Below are positions 17,713 through 25,100 of a DNA stretch of 47,282 bases, piece after piece. Every line of letters begins with the position of its first letter. Within the stretch, counting starts at the first letter, position 1. Both the position numbers and the translations under genes were made by a program. The notes under the pieces were generated by a model that saw only the letters and a list, made by a program, of their open reading frames with translations, was not told the DNA's origin and made no database searches. The DNA comes from Bacteroidales bacterium (GTDB lineage Bacteria; Bacteroidota; Bacteroidia; Bacteroidales; Dysgonomonadaceae): contig DUPB01000038.1 in assembly GCA_012838585.1 (NCBI GenBank), forward strand, positions 1 to 47,282. The letters are read 5' to 3'.

Positions 17713-18819
17713 ATGAAGAAAGTATTTACACTGATTACGGCACTATTCGTGCTATCGTTCGCGAGCTTCTCACAAGAGGACACTCGCCAGATTAAAGAGC
17801 CTGAGAAAACGGTATTTAAGCCGCACGCGTTCTTGCAACTGCAAGGTGGGGCTGCTTACACCCTGGGCGAGGCCGAGTTTACAGATCTGATCTCTCCGGC
17901 CGCATCGTTGCAAATAGGGTATCGCTTTTCGCCTGTTTTTGGTATGCGCCTTGGCGGTACCGGTTGGATAGGCAAAGGTGGCTGGGTATCTCCCGCACAG
18001 CTGTACGAGTTTAACTACGTGGAGGGGAGTTTAGACTTCTTGGTTGACTTGGCATCGGCTTTCGCAGGGTTTAACCCAGATCGCGTGGTAACACCCTACA
18101 TCTTTTTAGGAGGTGGCGGTGCGTACGGATTTAACAACGATGAGGCTAATGCACTCAACACGAGCGGCTACCAGTTGGATCTACTCTGGCAAGACAGCAA
18201 GATTTTCTGGGCTGCCCGTGGTGGTTTGGGACTTGACTTCCGCCTTGGTGATGCCGTGAGCCTTATGCTGGAGGGGAATGTGAACATGCTGCCGGATGAC
18301 TTCAACTCGAAAAATGCGAATCATCCTGACTGGCAGTTCAACGCGTTGGCTGGTATCAAGATTAACTTGGGCAAGAGCGTGGAAAGGATCCCGCCGGTTT
18401 ACTACGAGCCGAAACCCGCACCTGCGCCTGCACCTAAACCCGCACCCAAACCCGCACCCAAACCCGAACCCAAGCCGGCGGTTGTTTTGGAGATGCCTGT
18501 ACTGCCAAGCATACACTTCGCATTTGATAGCGATGTGGTGGATACAAAAAAGTACGCTACAGAACTGTCAACGATCGTTTCGGTGCTGAAGGAGTTCCCG
18601 AACCAGAACGTGGATATTATCGGGTACACTGACCACCATGGTCCCGATGCGTACAACGATGGCCTCTCCTTGAGAAGGGCTGAAGCAGTTAAGAAGTACC
18701 TCGTGGAACAAGGTATCAGCGCGTCGCGCATGAAAACCTCCGGTGAAGGTAAAGACACGAAGACGGAAGGACGTGATAGACTTACCATTAAGGCCCGTCG
18801 CGTGGATGTGACCAAGTAG
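17713..18819 (+). CDS. OmpA-family outer membrane protein with proline-rich linker
   Basis: The 368-residue protein has a signal peptide (cleavage near SFASFSQ) and an N-terminal eight-strand-type barrel region (about 30-225: LQLQGGAAYTLGEAEF, IFLGGGGAYGFN). A PAPAPKPAPKPAPKPEPKP linker follows, then an OmpA/MotB peptidoglycan-binding domain (about 260-365: IHFAFDSDVV, VDIIGYTDHHGPDAYNDGLSLRRAEAV). Such proteins tie the outer membrane to the cell wall. The usual NRRV near the end is replaced by KARRVDV. It is monocistronic, with a strong terminator downstream. The linker DNA is a short tandem of Pro-Ala/Pro-Lys codons and could vary in length. Confidence 0.93.
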   Translation: MKKVFTLITALFVLSFASFSQEDTRQIKEPEKTVFKPHAFLQLQGGAAYTLGEAEFTDLISPAASLQIGYRFSPVFGMRLGGTGWIGKGGWVSPAQLYEFNYVEGSLDFLVDLASAFAGFNPDRVVTPYIFLGGGGAYGFNNDEANALNTSGYQLDLLWQDSKIFWAARGGLGLDFRLGDAVSLMLEGNVNMLPDDFNSKNANHPDWQFNALAGIKINLGKSVERIPPVYYEPKPAPAPAPKPAPKPAPKPEPKPAVVLEMPVLPSIHFAFDSDVVDTKKYATELSTIVSVLKEFPNQNVDIIGYTDHHGPDAYNDGLSLRRAEAVKKYLVEQGISASRMKTSGEGKDTKTEGRDRLTIKARRVDVTK

Positions 18820-18848
18820 CTTTTTTTTCAATAGCTTGCTAAGCGAAT

Positions 18849-18886
18849 AGAGTAGGAGGAAAACGAATCGGTTTTCTTCCTACTCT
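18849..18886 (+). terminator. Strong terminator after the OmpA-type gene
   Basis: AGAGTAGGAGGAAAAC and GTTTTCTTCCTACTCT make a 16-bp stem (one G-U) with a 6-nt loop. Confidence 0.85.
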
Positions 18887-18953
18887 TGTATTAAGTTGCT
18901 ACATCTATTGTATGTTCATGCTAGCTGCCTGTTTAACTGTATGTTCAAGAAAT

Positions 18954-20132
18954 ATGAGTCAAGGGTTTAAAAAGATACTAGTGACCTTGTCGGCTGTCGC
19001 GGTGATGGCTGTCGCGGTGATGAACAGCTCCTGCAAGCGTGGGAATGTTTTTAGGGTCGAGGGGCAGTTGGAGGCAGCCAAGGGGGATACCCTTTACTTG
19101 GAACAGAGGGGATTGGCTGGAATCGTTAAACTCGACTCCGTGGTGTTGAAAGCGAACGGGCACTTCGTCATGGAGCAGCCGGCTCCCCCCAACCCGGAGT
19201 TTTATCAATTGAGAATTGGCCAACAGGTGACTTTGTTCGTGGTGGATTCTACCGAGACGTTACGTGTGACCGCGAATGGTGACGACCTCTACCATTCGTT
19301 CAAGGTGGCCGATTCGCCGGCGAACGATCGGCTCAGGTGGGTGGACGAACGTACCATGCAGGTAGCCGATGCGATTGAAGCGCTGAAAGCCCGATACGAG
19401 GCCAAGGAGTTAGGTGATGAAGCGTTTGTGGAACAATTTGAGGCCTTGATTCAAGAGTACAAGGAAGAGGCCTCGAAGGTCATCATAGGAAATCCCTCGA
19501 GCGCAGCGGCTTACTACGCGGTATTTCAAAAAATAGGAGATTACCTGGTTTTTGACCCGTATGATAAACGGGATTACGCGATGTTTGGCGCGGTGGCCAC
19601 CTCCTGGAATTACTATTACCCGGAAACAGAGCGGACGAAGCACCTGTATGATTTCGCGATGAACGCGTTGCGTACCCGAAAGCAACGGGAACAACAAAGC
19701 ACGCTGCTTGAGAATATTCCCGTAATCGAAGCCCCGGGGTTGCTTGATATCGAGCTGAAAGGGGTGAGCGGTAAACGGATCTCCCTCTCATCGCTTAAGG
19801 GGAAAGCGGTGCTGCTTGATTTCGTGGTCTACAACGCGGAGTTCTCACCGGGGCATAACATGAGGTTGAACACGCTCTATGAGCGCTACAAGGGCAAGGG
19901 TTTGGAAATCTACCAGGTGTCGTTTGATCCGGATGAGCATTTTTGGAAAATCTCGGCGGCCAACCTGCCATGGATCACAGTGAGAGACCCGGGAGCGATG
20001 AATGCCGCGCTGCTCTCTACCTACAACGTGAGCGTGATCCCTACCGCCTTCGTGATCAACCGAGAGGGAGAGATCGTCAAGCGGGTGGAGGATTACGAGC
20101 AATTGGCAGCCGCGATTGAAAAGGTGTTGTGA
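18954..20132 (+). CDS. DUF4369/thioredoxin-fold lipoprotein lacking CXXC
   Basis: The track start (18912) gives a poor N-terminus. The ATG at 18954 gives a good lipoprotein signal (MSQGFKKILVTLSAVAVMAV ... NSSC, Cys27) and 392 residues. The N-terminal domain (about 30-120) looks like DUF4369 (FRVEGQLEAAKGDTLYLEQ, KLDSVVLKANGHF), and a helical linker follows. The C-terminal part is an AhpC/TSA-TlpA thioredoxin fold (ISLSSLKGKAVLLDF ... LEIYQVSFDPDEHFW, SVIPTAFVINREGEIVKR with the cis-Pro). Where TlpA proteins have WCxPC, this one has VVYNAEFSPGHN, so the redox cysteines are absent. It is probably a binding or structural thioredoxin-fold protein rather than a reductase. Confidence 0.85.
   Translation: MSQGFKKILVTLSAVAVMAVAVMNSSCKRGNVFRVEGQLEAAKGDTLYLEQRGLAGIVKLDSVVLKANGHFVMEQPAPPNPEFYQLRIGQQVTLFVVDSTETLRVTANGDDLYHSFKVADSPANDRLRWVDERTMQVADAIEALKARYEAKELGDEAFVEQFEALIQEYKEEASKVIIGNPSSAAAYYAVFQKIGDYLVFDPYDKRDYAMFGAVATSWNYYYPETERTKHLYDFAMNALRTRKQREQQSTLLENIPVIEAPGLLDIELKGVSGKRISLSSLKGKAVLLDFVVYNAEFSPGHNMRLNTLYERYKGKGLEIYQVSFDPDEHFWKISAANLPWITVRDPGAMNAALLSTYNVSVIPTAFVINREGEIVKRVEDYEQLAAAIEKVL
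18992..19021 (+). repeat. 15-bp perfect tandem duplication in a signal peptide
   Basis: GGCTGTCGCGGTGAT occurs twice back to back. It encodes the AVAVM-AVAVM repeat in the hydrophobic core of the lipoprotein signal peptide and keeps the reading frame. Confidence 0.9.
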
Positions 20133-20220
20133 CTTTTTGGCCGGTAGCACCCCTAAGATAGGGAAGCGCTATGGAGGGATAACCGCGATAGAACCAGGCA
20201 AGAAAAACGGGTGAAAATAA

Positions 20221-20251
20221 TTTGCGGGTTTGGAATAAAGTATTATCTTTG
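20221..20251 (+). promoter_or_regulatory. Promoter of greA
   Basis: TTTG (20221-20224), 19 nt, then TATCTTTG (20244-20251) is a near-ideal Bacteroidota promoter. Transcription would begin near 20258, upstream of the leader hairpin. Confidence 0.75.
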
Positions 20252-20279
20252 TGACTAGTACATCATGGAAAAGGAGGAG

Positions 20280-20320
20280 TTCCGATCTGATTCAAAGAGA
20301 TCGGAATTCTTTTTCTTTTG
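20280..20320 (+). promoter_or_regulatory. Terminator-like attenuator hairpin in the greA leader
   Basis: TTCCGATCT (20280-20288) and AGATCGGAA (20298-20306) form a perfect 9-bp stem with a 9-nt loop, followed at once by TTCTTTTTCTTTTG. This has intrinsic-terminator form but lies between the promoter and the greA Shine-Dalgarno sequence. The same stretch can be read as a 24-residue in-frame extension of GreA from ATG 20265. Confidence 0.7.
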
Positions 20321-20336
20321 TTCAAGGAGGAGTGAT

Positions 20337-20807
20337 ATGGCTGTTACCTATATGACCGAAGAGGGACTTCGGAACTTGCAAGAAGAGCTGATCGATTTGG
20401 AATCGGTTCAGCGACCCGCGATATCGCGTCAGATAGCCGAGGCGAGAGACAAAGGCGATCTTTCGGAGAACGCGGAGTATGACGCCGCCAAAGAGGCGCA
20501 GGGCTTGCTGGAGGCGAAGATAGCGCGGCTGAAGGAGCTGATCGCGACGGCGAGGCTGATTGACGAAAGCAGGATCGGGACAGACGAGGTCAAGATCATG
20601 AACAAGGTCACCATCAAGAACGTGAAGACGAAGAAGCAGATGACCTACACGCTGGTTTCGGAGAGCGAGGCCGACCTCAAGAGTGGTAAGATCGCGGTGA
20701 ACACGCCTATCGCGCAGGGATTGCTGGGCAAGAAGGTGGGCGACGTGGTGGAGATTCAGGTGCCATCGGGCATCTTGACGTTCGAGGTAATGGATATATC
20801 CGTGTAA
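20337..20807 (+). CDS. greA: Transcription elongation factor GreA
   Basis: From the ATG at 20337 (MAVTYMTEEGL), preceded by AAGGAGG, the protein is 156 residues, the usual GreA size. It has the N-terminal coiled coil with the acidic tip (DLSENAEYDAAKEAQG, around residues 41-56) and the C-terminal FKBP-like domain (VNTPIAQGLLGKKVGDVVEIQVPSG). GreA enters the RNA polymerase secondary channel and stimulates cleavage of backtracked transcripts. The track start at 20265 adds 24 non-conserved residues across a terminator-like hairpin and is unlikely to be the main start. The HIT gene follows 33 bp downstream. Confidence 0.96.
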   Translation: MAVTYMTEEGLRNLQEELIDLESVQRPAISRQIAEARDKGDLSENAEYDAAKEAQGLLEAKIARLKELIATARLIDESRIGTDEVKIMNKVTIKNVKTKKQMTYTLVSESEADLKSGKIAVNTPIAQGLLGKKVGDVVEIQVPSGILTFEVMDISV

Positions 20808-20833
20808 GGAAAGGAAACCGTGTAAGGAAAGGA
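20800..20833 (+). repeat. 16-bp direct repeat at the greA-HIT junction
   Basis: CCGTGTAAGGAAAGGA occurs at 20800-20815 and 20818-20833. The first copy contains the greA stop codon; the second supplies the purine-rich ribosome-binding region of the HIT gene. Confidence 0.85.
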
Positions 20834-20840
20834 GAGTAGT

Positions 20841-21239
20841 ATGGCAACGATATTTAGCAAAATTATAGCCGGGGAGATACCTTCCTATAAAGTGGCGGAG
20901 GACGAGCGTTTCTTCGCGTTTCTTGACATTAACCCCGTGGCTAAAGGGCATACCTTGGTCGTTCCCAAGCAGGAGACCGATTACCTGTTCGACCTGGATG
21001 ACGAGTGGCTCTCTGGCCTGGCACTCTTCTCCAAGAAGGTGGCGCTGGCCGTGAAGAAGGCCGTGCCGTGTAAACGAGTGGGGGTGCTGGTGATGGGGCT
21101 GGAGGTGCCGCACGCCCACGTTCATCTGATACCGATACAAAATGAGGGGGACTTGAACCCCGCCAAGCCGAAGCTATCACTCACCGAGGAGGAGTTCGAG
21201 AAGATAGCGGGCGACATCCAATCATTTTTCATGGCCTAA
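20841..21239 (+). CDS. HIT-family nucleotide hydrolase/transferase
   Basis: This 132-residue histidine-triad protein starts MATIFSKIIAGEIPSYKVAEDERFFAFLDI, with the triad HAHVHLIP (His91, His93, His95). HIT (HinT-like) enzymes hydrolyse AMP-lysine, AMP-NH2 or other nucleoside phosphoramidates; the exact substrate cannot be told from sequence. It is probably co-transcribed with greA, with an AAGGAAAGGAG ribosome-binding site. The greA-HIT pairing is, to my knowledge, common in Bacteroidales. Confidence 0.94.
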   Translation: MATIFSKIIAGEIPSYKVAEDERFFAFLDINPVAKGHTLVVPKQETDYLFDLDDEWLSGLALFSKKVALAVKKAVPCKRVGVLVMGLEVPHAHVHLIPIQNEGDLNPAKPKLSLTEEEFEKIAGDIQSFFMA

Positions 21240-21438
21240 CCCGCCGTGGCGGGCGTACTGTTTTGCCCGTTACCTGTTGTTGTTCGCACGCTCCGGGAGT
21301 AACTCCCCCGGTGAGGGTGATTCTTTGTACCGTTCTTATCCCCTGACGACCCGGGGGGCCGCCCCTGCCCGATCATCGCTCTCCTACGATGGCATGCTAT
21401 TTGCAAAAGAGAGGTAGAGACCATTTAGATTCTACGAT
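21240..21438 (+). other. GC-rich intergenic segment with hairpins
   Basis: CCCGC-CGTG-GCGGG right after the HIT stop is a likely terminator hairpin. Further imperfect GC-rich inverted repeats (CCGGGAGTAACTCCCCCGG near 21291, CCCGGGGGGCCGCCCC near 21350) follow. No gene or clear -7 box for htpG was found. Confidence 0.45.
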
Positions 21439-23337
21439 ATGATGATACGAAAAGGAGAGATTGGGGTATCCACGAGCAATATTTTCCCCATAATCAAGAA
21501 GTTTTTATACAGCGACCACGAGATATTCGTGCGAGAGATCGTGTCGAACGCGGTGGACGCGATCCAGAAAATGAAGACGCTGGCCGACGTGGGCGACTAC
21601 AAGGGCGAGCTGGGCGACCTGGCCGTGAGGGTTGCTATAGACAAGAAGAAGAAAACGTTGACCGTTTCCGATAGGGGCATCGGGATGACCGCCGAAGAGG
21701 TGGACAAGTACATCAACCAGATCGCCCTTTCGTCGGCCAACGACTTCCTGGAGCAGTACAAGGAGAACGCGAACGCGATCATCGGCCACTTCGGGTTGGG
21801 CTTTTACTCGTCGTTCATGGTGTCGAAAAGGGTAGAGATTATCACGAAATCCTACCAGGATGAAGCACCTGCCGTGAAGTGGGCCTGCGATGGCTCGCCG
21901 GAGTTCACCATGGAGGAGGTAGAGAAGTCGGACCGGGGTACCGATATCGTGCTGCATATGGATGAGGAGCACGTGGAGTACCTGGAGGAGGCCAAGATAG
22001 AGGCGCTCTTGAACAAGTACTGCAAGTTCTTGCCGGTTCCCATCGTCTTTGGAAAGAAGAGGGAGTGGAAAGAGGGCAAGATGGTCGATACGGATGAGGA
22101 CAACGTGATTAACCAGACCGAGCCGCTCTGGAAGAAACAGCCAGCGGGGCTCAAGGATGATGACTACCTGCAGTTTTACCGCGATTTGTATCCACACTCG
22201 TTCACGGAGGAACCGATGTTCTGGATTCACCTGAACGTGGATTACCCGTTTCACCTCACCGGTATACTCTACTTCCCCAAGATCAAAAGCAACTTAGACC
22301 TGCAACGCGACAAGATACAGCTCTATTGCAACCAGGTATTCGTGACCGATTCGGTAGAGGGGATCGTCCCCGAGTTCTTGACGCTGTTACATGGGGTAAT
22401 CGATTCGCCCGATATACCGCTTAACGTCTCTCGTTCTTACCTGCAGAGCGATAACAACGTCAAAAAAATATCGAACCACATCACCAAGAAGGTGGCGGAC
22501 AGGCTGGAAGAGCTTTTCAAGAAGGATCGTGCGCTGTATGAAGAGAAGTGGGAGAGCCTGAAGCTGTTCGTGGAGTACGGGATGCTTACCGAGGAGCGCT
22601 TCGTGGACCGGGCGATGAAATTCTTGTTGCTGAAGAACAGCGAGGGTAACTACTTCACGCTGGATGAGTATAAGACGCTGGTGGAAGCCAGCCAAGAGAA
22701 CAAGGAGGGCGAACTGCTCTTCCTTTATTCCGACGACCTGGAGGAGCAGCACACCCCCGTGAGCGCGGCCAAGGAGAAGGGGTATGATGTACTTCTGATG
22801 GACGGCCAGCTGGACGTGCACTGGATGGGACTGTTGGAGCGGAAGAGGGAGAAGACACGTTTCGTGAGGGTGGATAGCGACACGGTGGAGCATCTCATCG
22901 AGAAGGGTGAGGCGACCAAGGTGGAGTTGACCGACGAGCAGCAGGAGATCCTGGGCGAGGCGGTGAAAGCGGTACTTCCACCTATCGAGAAGACGGAGTT
23001 CAGCGTGGAGTTCAAGGCACTGGGTGAGCAGGGTGTTCCCGTGCAAATCACCAGGAACGAATTCTCCAGGAGGATGAAGGAGATGGCGGCCATGCAGCAG
23101 CAGATGGCGTTCTACGGAGAGATGCCCGATATGTGCCAGGTGGTGCTGAACGTGGATGACCCGAGGCTGAAAACGTGGATGACCGAAAATGAGAACGTGG
23201 AGAAAGAGAAGGTCGTGGAAAAAGCGAAAAACGACGACCGCTTGAAACAGATGATCGACTTGGCATTGCTCTCCAGCGGTATGTTAAAGGGAGAGGCGCT
23301 GAGCGATTTCGTGAAGCGTAATTTCGAGACGATATGA
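21439..23337 (+). CDS. htpG: Molecular chaperone HtpG (Hsp90)
   Basis: The 632-residue protein has the Hsp90 N-terminal GHKL ATPase motifs EIVSNAVDAIQKM (E-x3-N), DRGIGM and GHFGLGFYSSFMV. The middle domain (FPKIKSNLDLQRDKIQLYCNQVFV, PLNVSRSYLQSD) and a C-terminal dimerisation region follow. HtpG remodels client proteins in the cytosol with ATP. The start MMIRKGEIGVSTSNIFPIIKKFLYS is the usual Bacteroidales N-terminus. Its stop overlaps the coaA start (ATGA), so the pair is co-translated. Confidence 0.97.
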   Translation: MMIRKGEIGVSTSNIFPIIKKFLYSDHEIFVREIVSNAVDAIQKMKTLADVGDYKGELGDLAVRVAIDKKKKTLTVSDRGIGMTAEEVDKYINQIALSSANDFLEQYKENANAIIGHFGLGFYSSFMVSKRVEIITKSYQDEAPAVKWACDGSPEFTMEEVEKSDRGTDIVLHMDEEHVEYLEEAKIEALLNKYCKFLPVPIVFGKKREWKEGKMVDTDEDNVINQTEPLWKKQPAGLKDDDYLQFYRDLYPHSFTEEPMFWIHLNVDYPFHLTGILYFPKIKSNLDLQRDKIQLYCNQVFVTDSVEGIVPEFLTLLHGVIDSPDIPLNVSRSYLQSDNNVKKISNHITKKVADRLEELFKKDRALYEEKWESLKLFVEYGMLTEERFVDRAMKFLLLKNSEGNYFTLDEYKTLVEASQENKEGELLFLYSDDLEEQHTPVSAAKEKGYDVLLMDGQLDVHWMGLLERKREKTRFVRVDSDTVEHLIEKGEATKVELTDEQQEILGEAVKAVLPPIEKTEFSVEFKALGEQGVPVQITRNEFSRRMKEMAAMQQQMAFYGEMPDMCQVVLNVDDPRLKTWMTENENVEKEKVVEKAKNDDRLKQMIDLALLSSGMLKGEALSDFVKRNFETI

Positions 23338-24284
23338 ATAAAGCGTATGACGCAACCTACTCTCCCTTTAGGTCGTTCACCCGGGAGGAGTGGAAGAAGC
23401 TGGAGGAGCACCCCATGTTCCCGATTACCGGCATCGACCTTACCAAGTTGCAGGCCATGAACGAACCATTGACCATGGAGGAGGTGGAGGATATTTACAT
23501 CCCCTTGGTCCGGCTACTGCAGATTCACGTTGCCCACTACCGCAACCTGCACGACGAGCGGGACCGCTTCTTCCAGAACGCGAGCAAGCCGATTCCCTAC
23601 ATCATCGGGATAGCGGGGAGTGTGGCCGCTGGCAAGAGCACCACGGCACGGGTGCTGCAGAAGCTCTTGTCGATGACTCCAGGACAGCCCCGGGTAGAGC
23701 TAATTACCACCGATGGGTTCCTCTACTCCAATAAGGAGCTGGAGCGGCGGGGTATCTTTAACAAGAAGGGTTTTCCCGAGAGCTACGATACAAGACGTTT
23801 GGTCGGCTTCCTCGCTGGCGTTAAATCGGGGCGCGATGTGCTGGAGGTACCGGTCTACTCGCACCTCGCCTATGACGTGCTGGAAGGCAAGAAGCAGGTG
23901 ATCGATCGGCCCGACATTTTGATCGTGGAGGGGATTAATGTGCTACAGGTATCGATGAGCAAGAAGGCGAGGCGGCAGGTGTTCGTGTCGGATTTCTTCG
24001 ATTTCTCCATCTACGTTGACGCGAGCGAGAAAGATCTTAGGGAATGGTACCTGCGGCGGTTCGAGAAGTTGCAGCAGACAGCCTTCCAAGACCCGGACTC
24101 CTACTTTCATCCCTACGCCTCGCATCCGATGGAGGAGCTGTTAGAGCTTGCCAACCAGGTGTGGGATGAGATCAACCTGCCCAATTTGACCCAGAATATT
24201 TTGCCGACCCGATTCAGGGCCGATCTGATCCTGGAAAAGGGTGAATGTCATTTTGTCAGAGGGGTACGTATCCGAAAGATTTAG
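23334..24284 (+). CDS. coaA: Type I pantothenate kinase
   Basis: This 316-residue CoaA has the P-loop GSVAAGKST (95-103), LITTDGFLYSNKELERRGIFNKKGFPESYD, and VYSHLAYDV with DILIVEGINVLQ. It phosphorylates pantothenate, the first committed step of coenzyme A synthesis. The start overlaps the htpG stop by 4 nt. No downstream partner gene; the next gene, an ECF sigma factor, has its own promoter. Confidence 0.97.
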   Translation: MNKAYDATYSPFRSFTREEWKKLEEHPMFPITGIDLTKLQAMNEPLTMEEVEDIYIPLVRLLQIHVAHYRNLHDERDRFFQNASKPIPYIIGIAGSVAAGKSTTARVLQKLLSMTPGQPRVELITTDGFLYSNKELERRGIFNKKGFPESYDTRRLVGFLAGVKSGRDVLEVPVYSHLAYDVLEGKKQVIDRPDILIVEGINVLQVSMSKKARRQVFVSDFFDFSIYVDASEKDLREWYLRRFEKLQQTAFQDPDSYFHPYASHPMEELLELANQVWDEINLPNLTQNILPTRFRADLILEKGECHFVRGVRIRKI

Positions 24285-24343
24285 TCCTATCAGTTTTATT
24301 AACACTAATTAATCGTTTTTACGGGGAACGGGTACGTTTCATT

Positions 24344-24365
24344 CAGATATATCTGCATATATTTG
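24344..24365 (+). promoter_or_regulatory. Promoter with palindromic operator before the ECF sigma gene
   Basis: TATATTTG (24358-24365) is a consensus -7 box. Directly upstream lies a perfect 12-bp palindrome, CAGATATATCTG (24344-24355), in the spacer where a regulator could bind. The leader to the likely start is about 45 nt. Confidence 0.55.
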
Positions 24366-24412
24366 TATGACAACAATCGACATTTAACACATCACGCTTA
24401 ATGTCATCGCTT

Positions 24413-24931
24413 ATGAAGACAAAAATAGCTTTCGAGAAACAACTACTGAGCTTACAAGACAACATGTTTAATTTCGCGTTATCGCTCACGGCCGACCGGG
24501 AAGAGGCGAAGGACCTACTGCAGGAGACCACGCTTCGGGTGCTGGATAACCGGGAGAAGTATTACGAGAACGTGAACTTCAAAGGGTGGGTGTTCACCAT
24601 CATGCACAATATATTCGTGAATAACTACCGGAAGTTGGTCAGAAGCCAAACCATTGTAGATAGAACGGAAAACCTGTACCACCTTAACCTGCCGCAAGAT
24701 TCGGGGTTCGATACACCCGATGGAGCGTACACCATCAAGGAGATCAACAAGGCCATCAACAGCTTCACGGACGAGTACAAGGTACCCTTCTCCATGCACG
24801 TGTTAGGGTACAAGTACGAGGAGATCGCCCGGCACCTGGAGCTGCCACTCGGTACGGTTAAGAGCCGCATTTTCTTCGCCAGGAAACGGCTGCAGGAGAT
24901 GCTGAAAGATTTCAGGTACTACGCGGAATAA
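24413..24931 (+). CDS. ECF-subfamily RNA polymerase sigma factor
   Basis: The protein is about 172 residues from the ATG at 24413 (MKTKIAFEKQLLSLQDNMFNFAL, preferred over 24401 by similarity to Bacteroidales ECF N-termini). Sigma region 2 includes DLLQETTLRVLDNREKYYENVNFKGWVFTIMHNIF. Region 4 has a helix-turn-helix, YKYEEIARHLELPLGTVKSRIFFARKRLQEML. It directs RNA polymerase to an unknown promoter set. No anti-sigma (FecR-type) gene lies next to it and lon is convergent, so it is an orphan of the kind found in Bacteroidetes stress responses rather than a SusCD-linked pair. Confidence 0.93.
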   Translation: MKTKIAFEKQLLSLQDNMFNFALSLTADREEAKDLLQETTLRVLDNREKYYENVNFKGWVFTIMHNIFVNNYRKLVRSQTIVDRTENLYHLNLPQDSGFDTPDGAYTIKEINKAINSFTDEYKVPFSMHVLGYKYEEIARHLELPLGTVKSRIFFARKRLQEMLKDFRYYAE

Positions 24932-24943
24932 TTCATTTATTTA

Positions 24944-25079
24944 TTTTCTTCTTTCAGGCTCGACTGACGCAAACATTTGCGATAAGCCGAACGCAGAGTC
25001 AAGCTTGCTTGAACTATGCTGAGGCGAGCAAATATCTACTGAGTGAATTTTGCGAGGTCTTCGCACTGAAAGAAGAAAA
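24944..25079 (+). repeat. Dispersed hairpin repeat, copy A, with 14-bp terminal inverted repeats
   Basis: TTTTCTTCTTTCAG (24944-24957) and CTGAAAGAAGAAAA (25066-25079) are perfect inverted ends of a 136-bp element. The core hairpin is 24975-25033 (arms ATTTGC/GCAAAT, inner stem TCAAGC/GCTTGA). Bases 24951-25055 match 42334-42438 with one difference in 105. It fills the gap between the convergent sigma and lon genes. The 68-residue ORF at 25009 is an artefact of this repeat plus antisense lon. Confidence 0.85.
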
Positions 25080-25100
25080 AGATATCAAATCACCAGAAAG

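Noticed and set aside
20322-21140. 272-residue minus-strand ORF across greA and the HIT gene
   Set aside because: It is antisense to two conserved genes and its His/Leu-rich composition is typical of shadow frames.
21505-23046. Long minus-strand ORFs opposite htpG
   Set aside because: They are antisense to well-conserved Hsp90 coding sequence and have no domain of their own.
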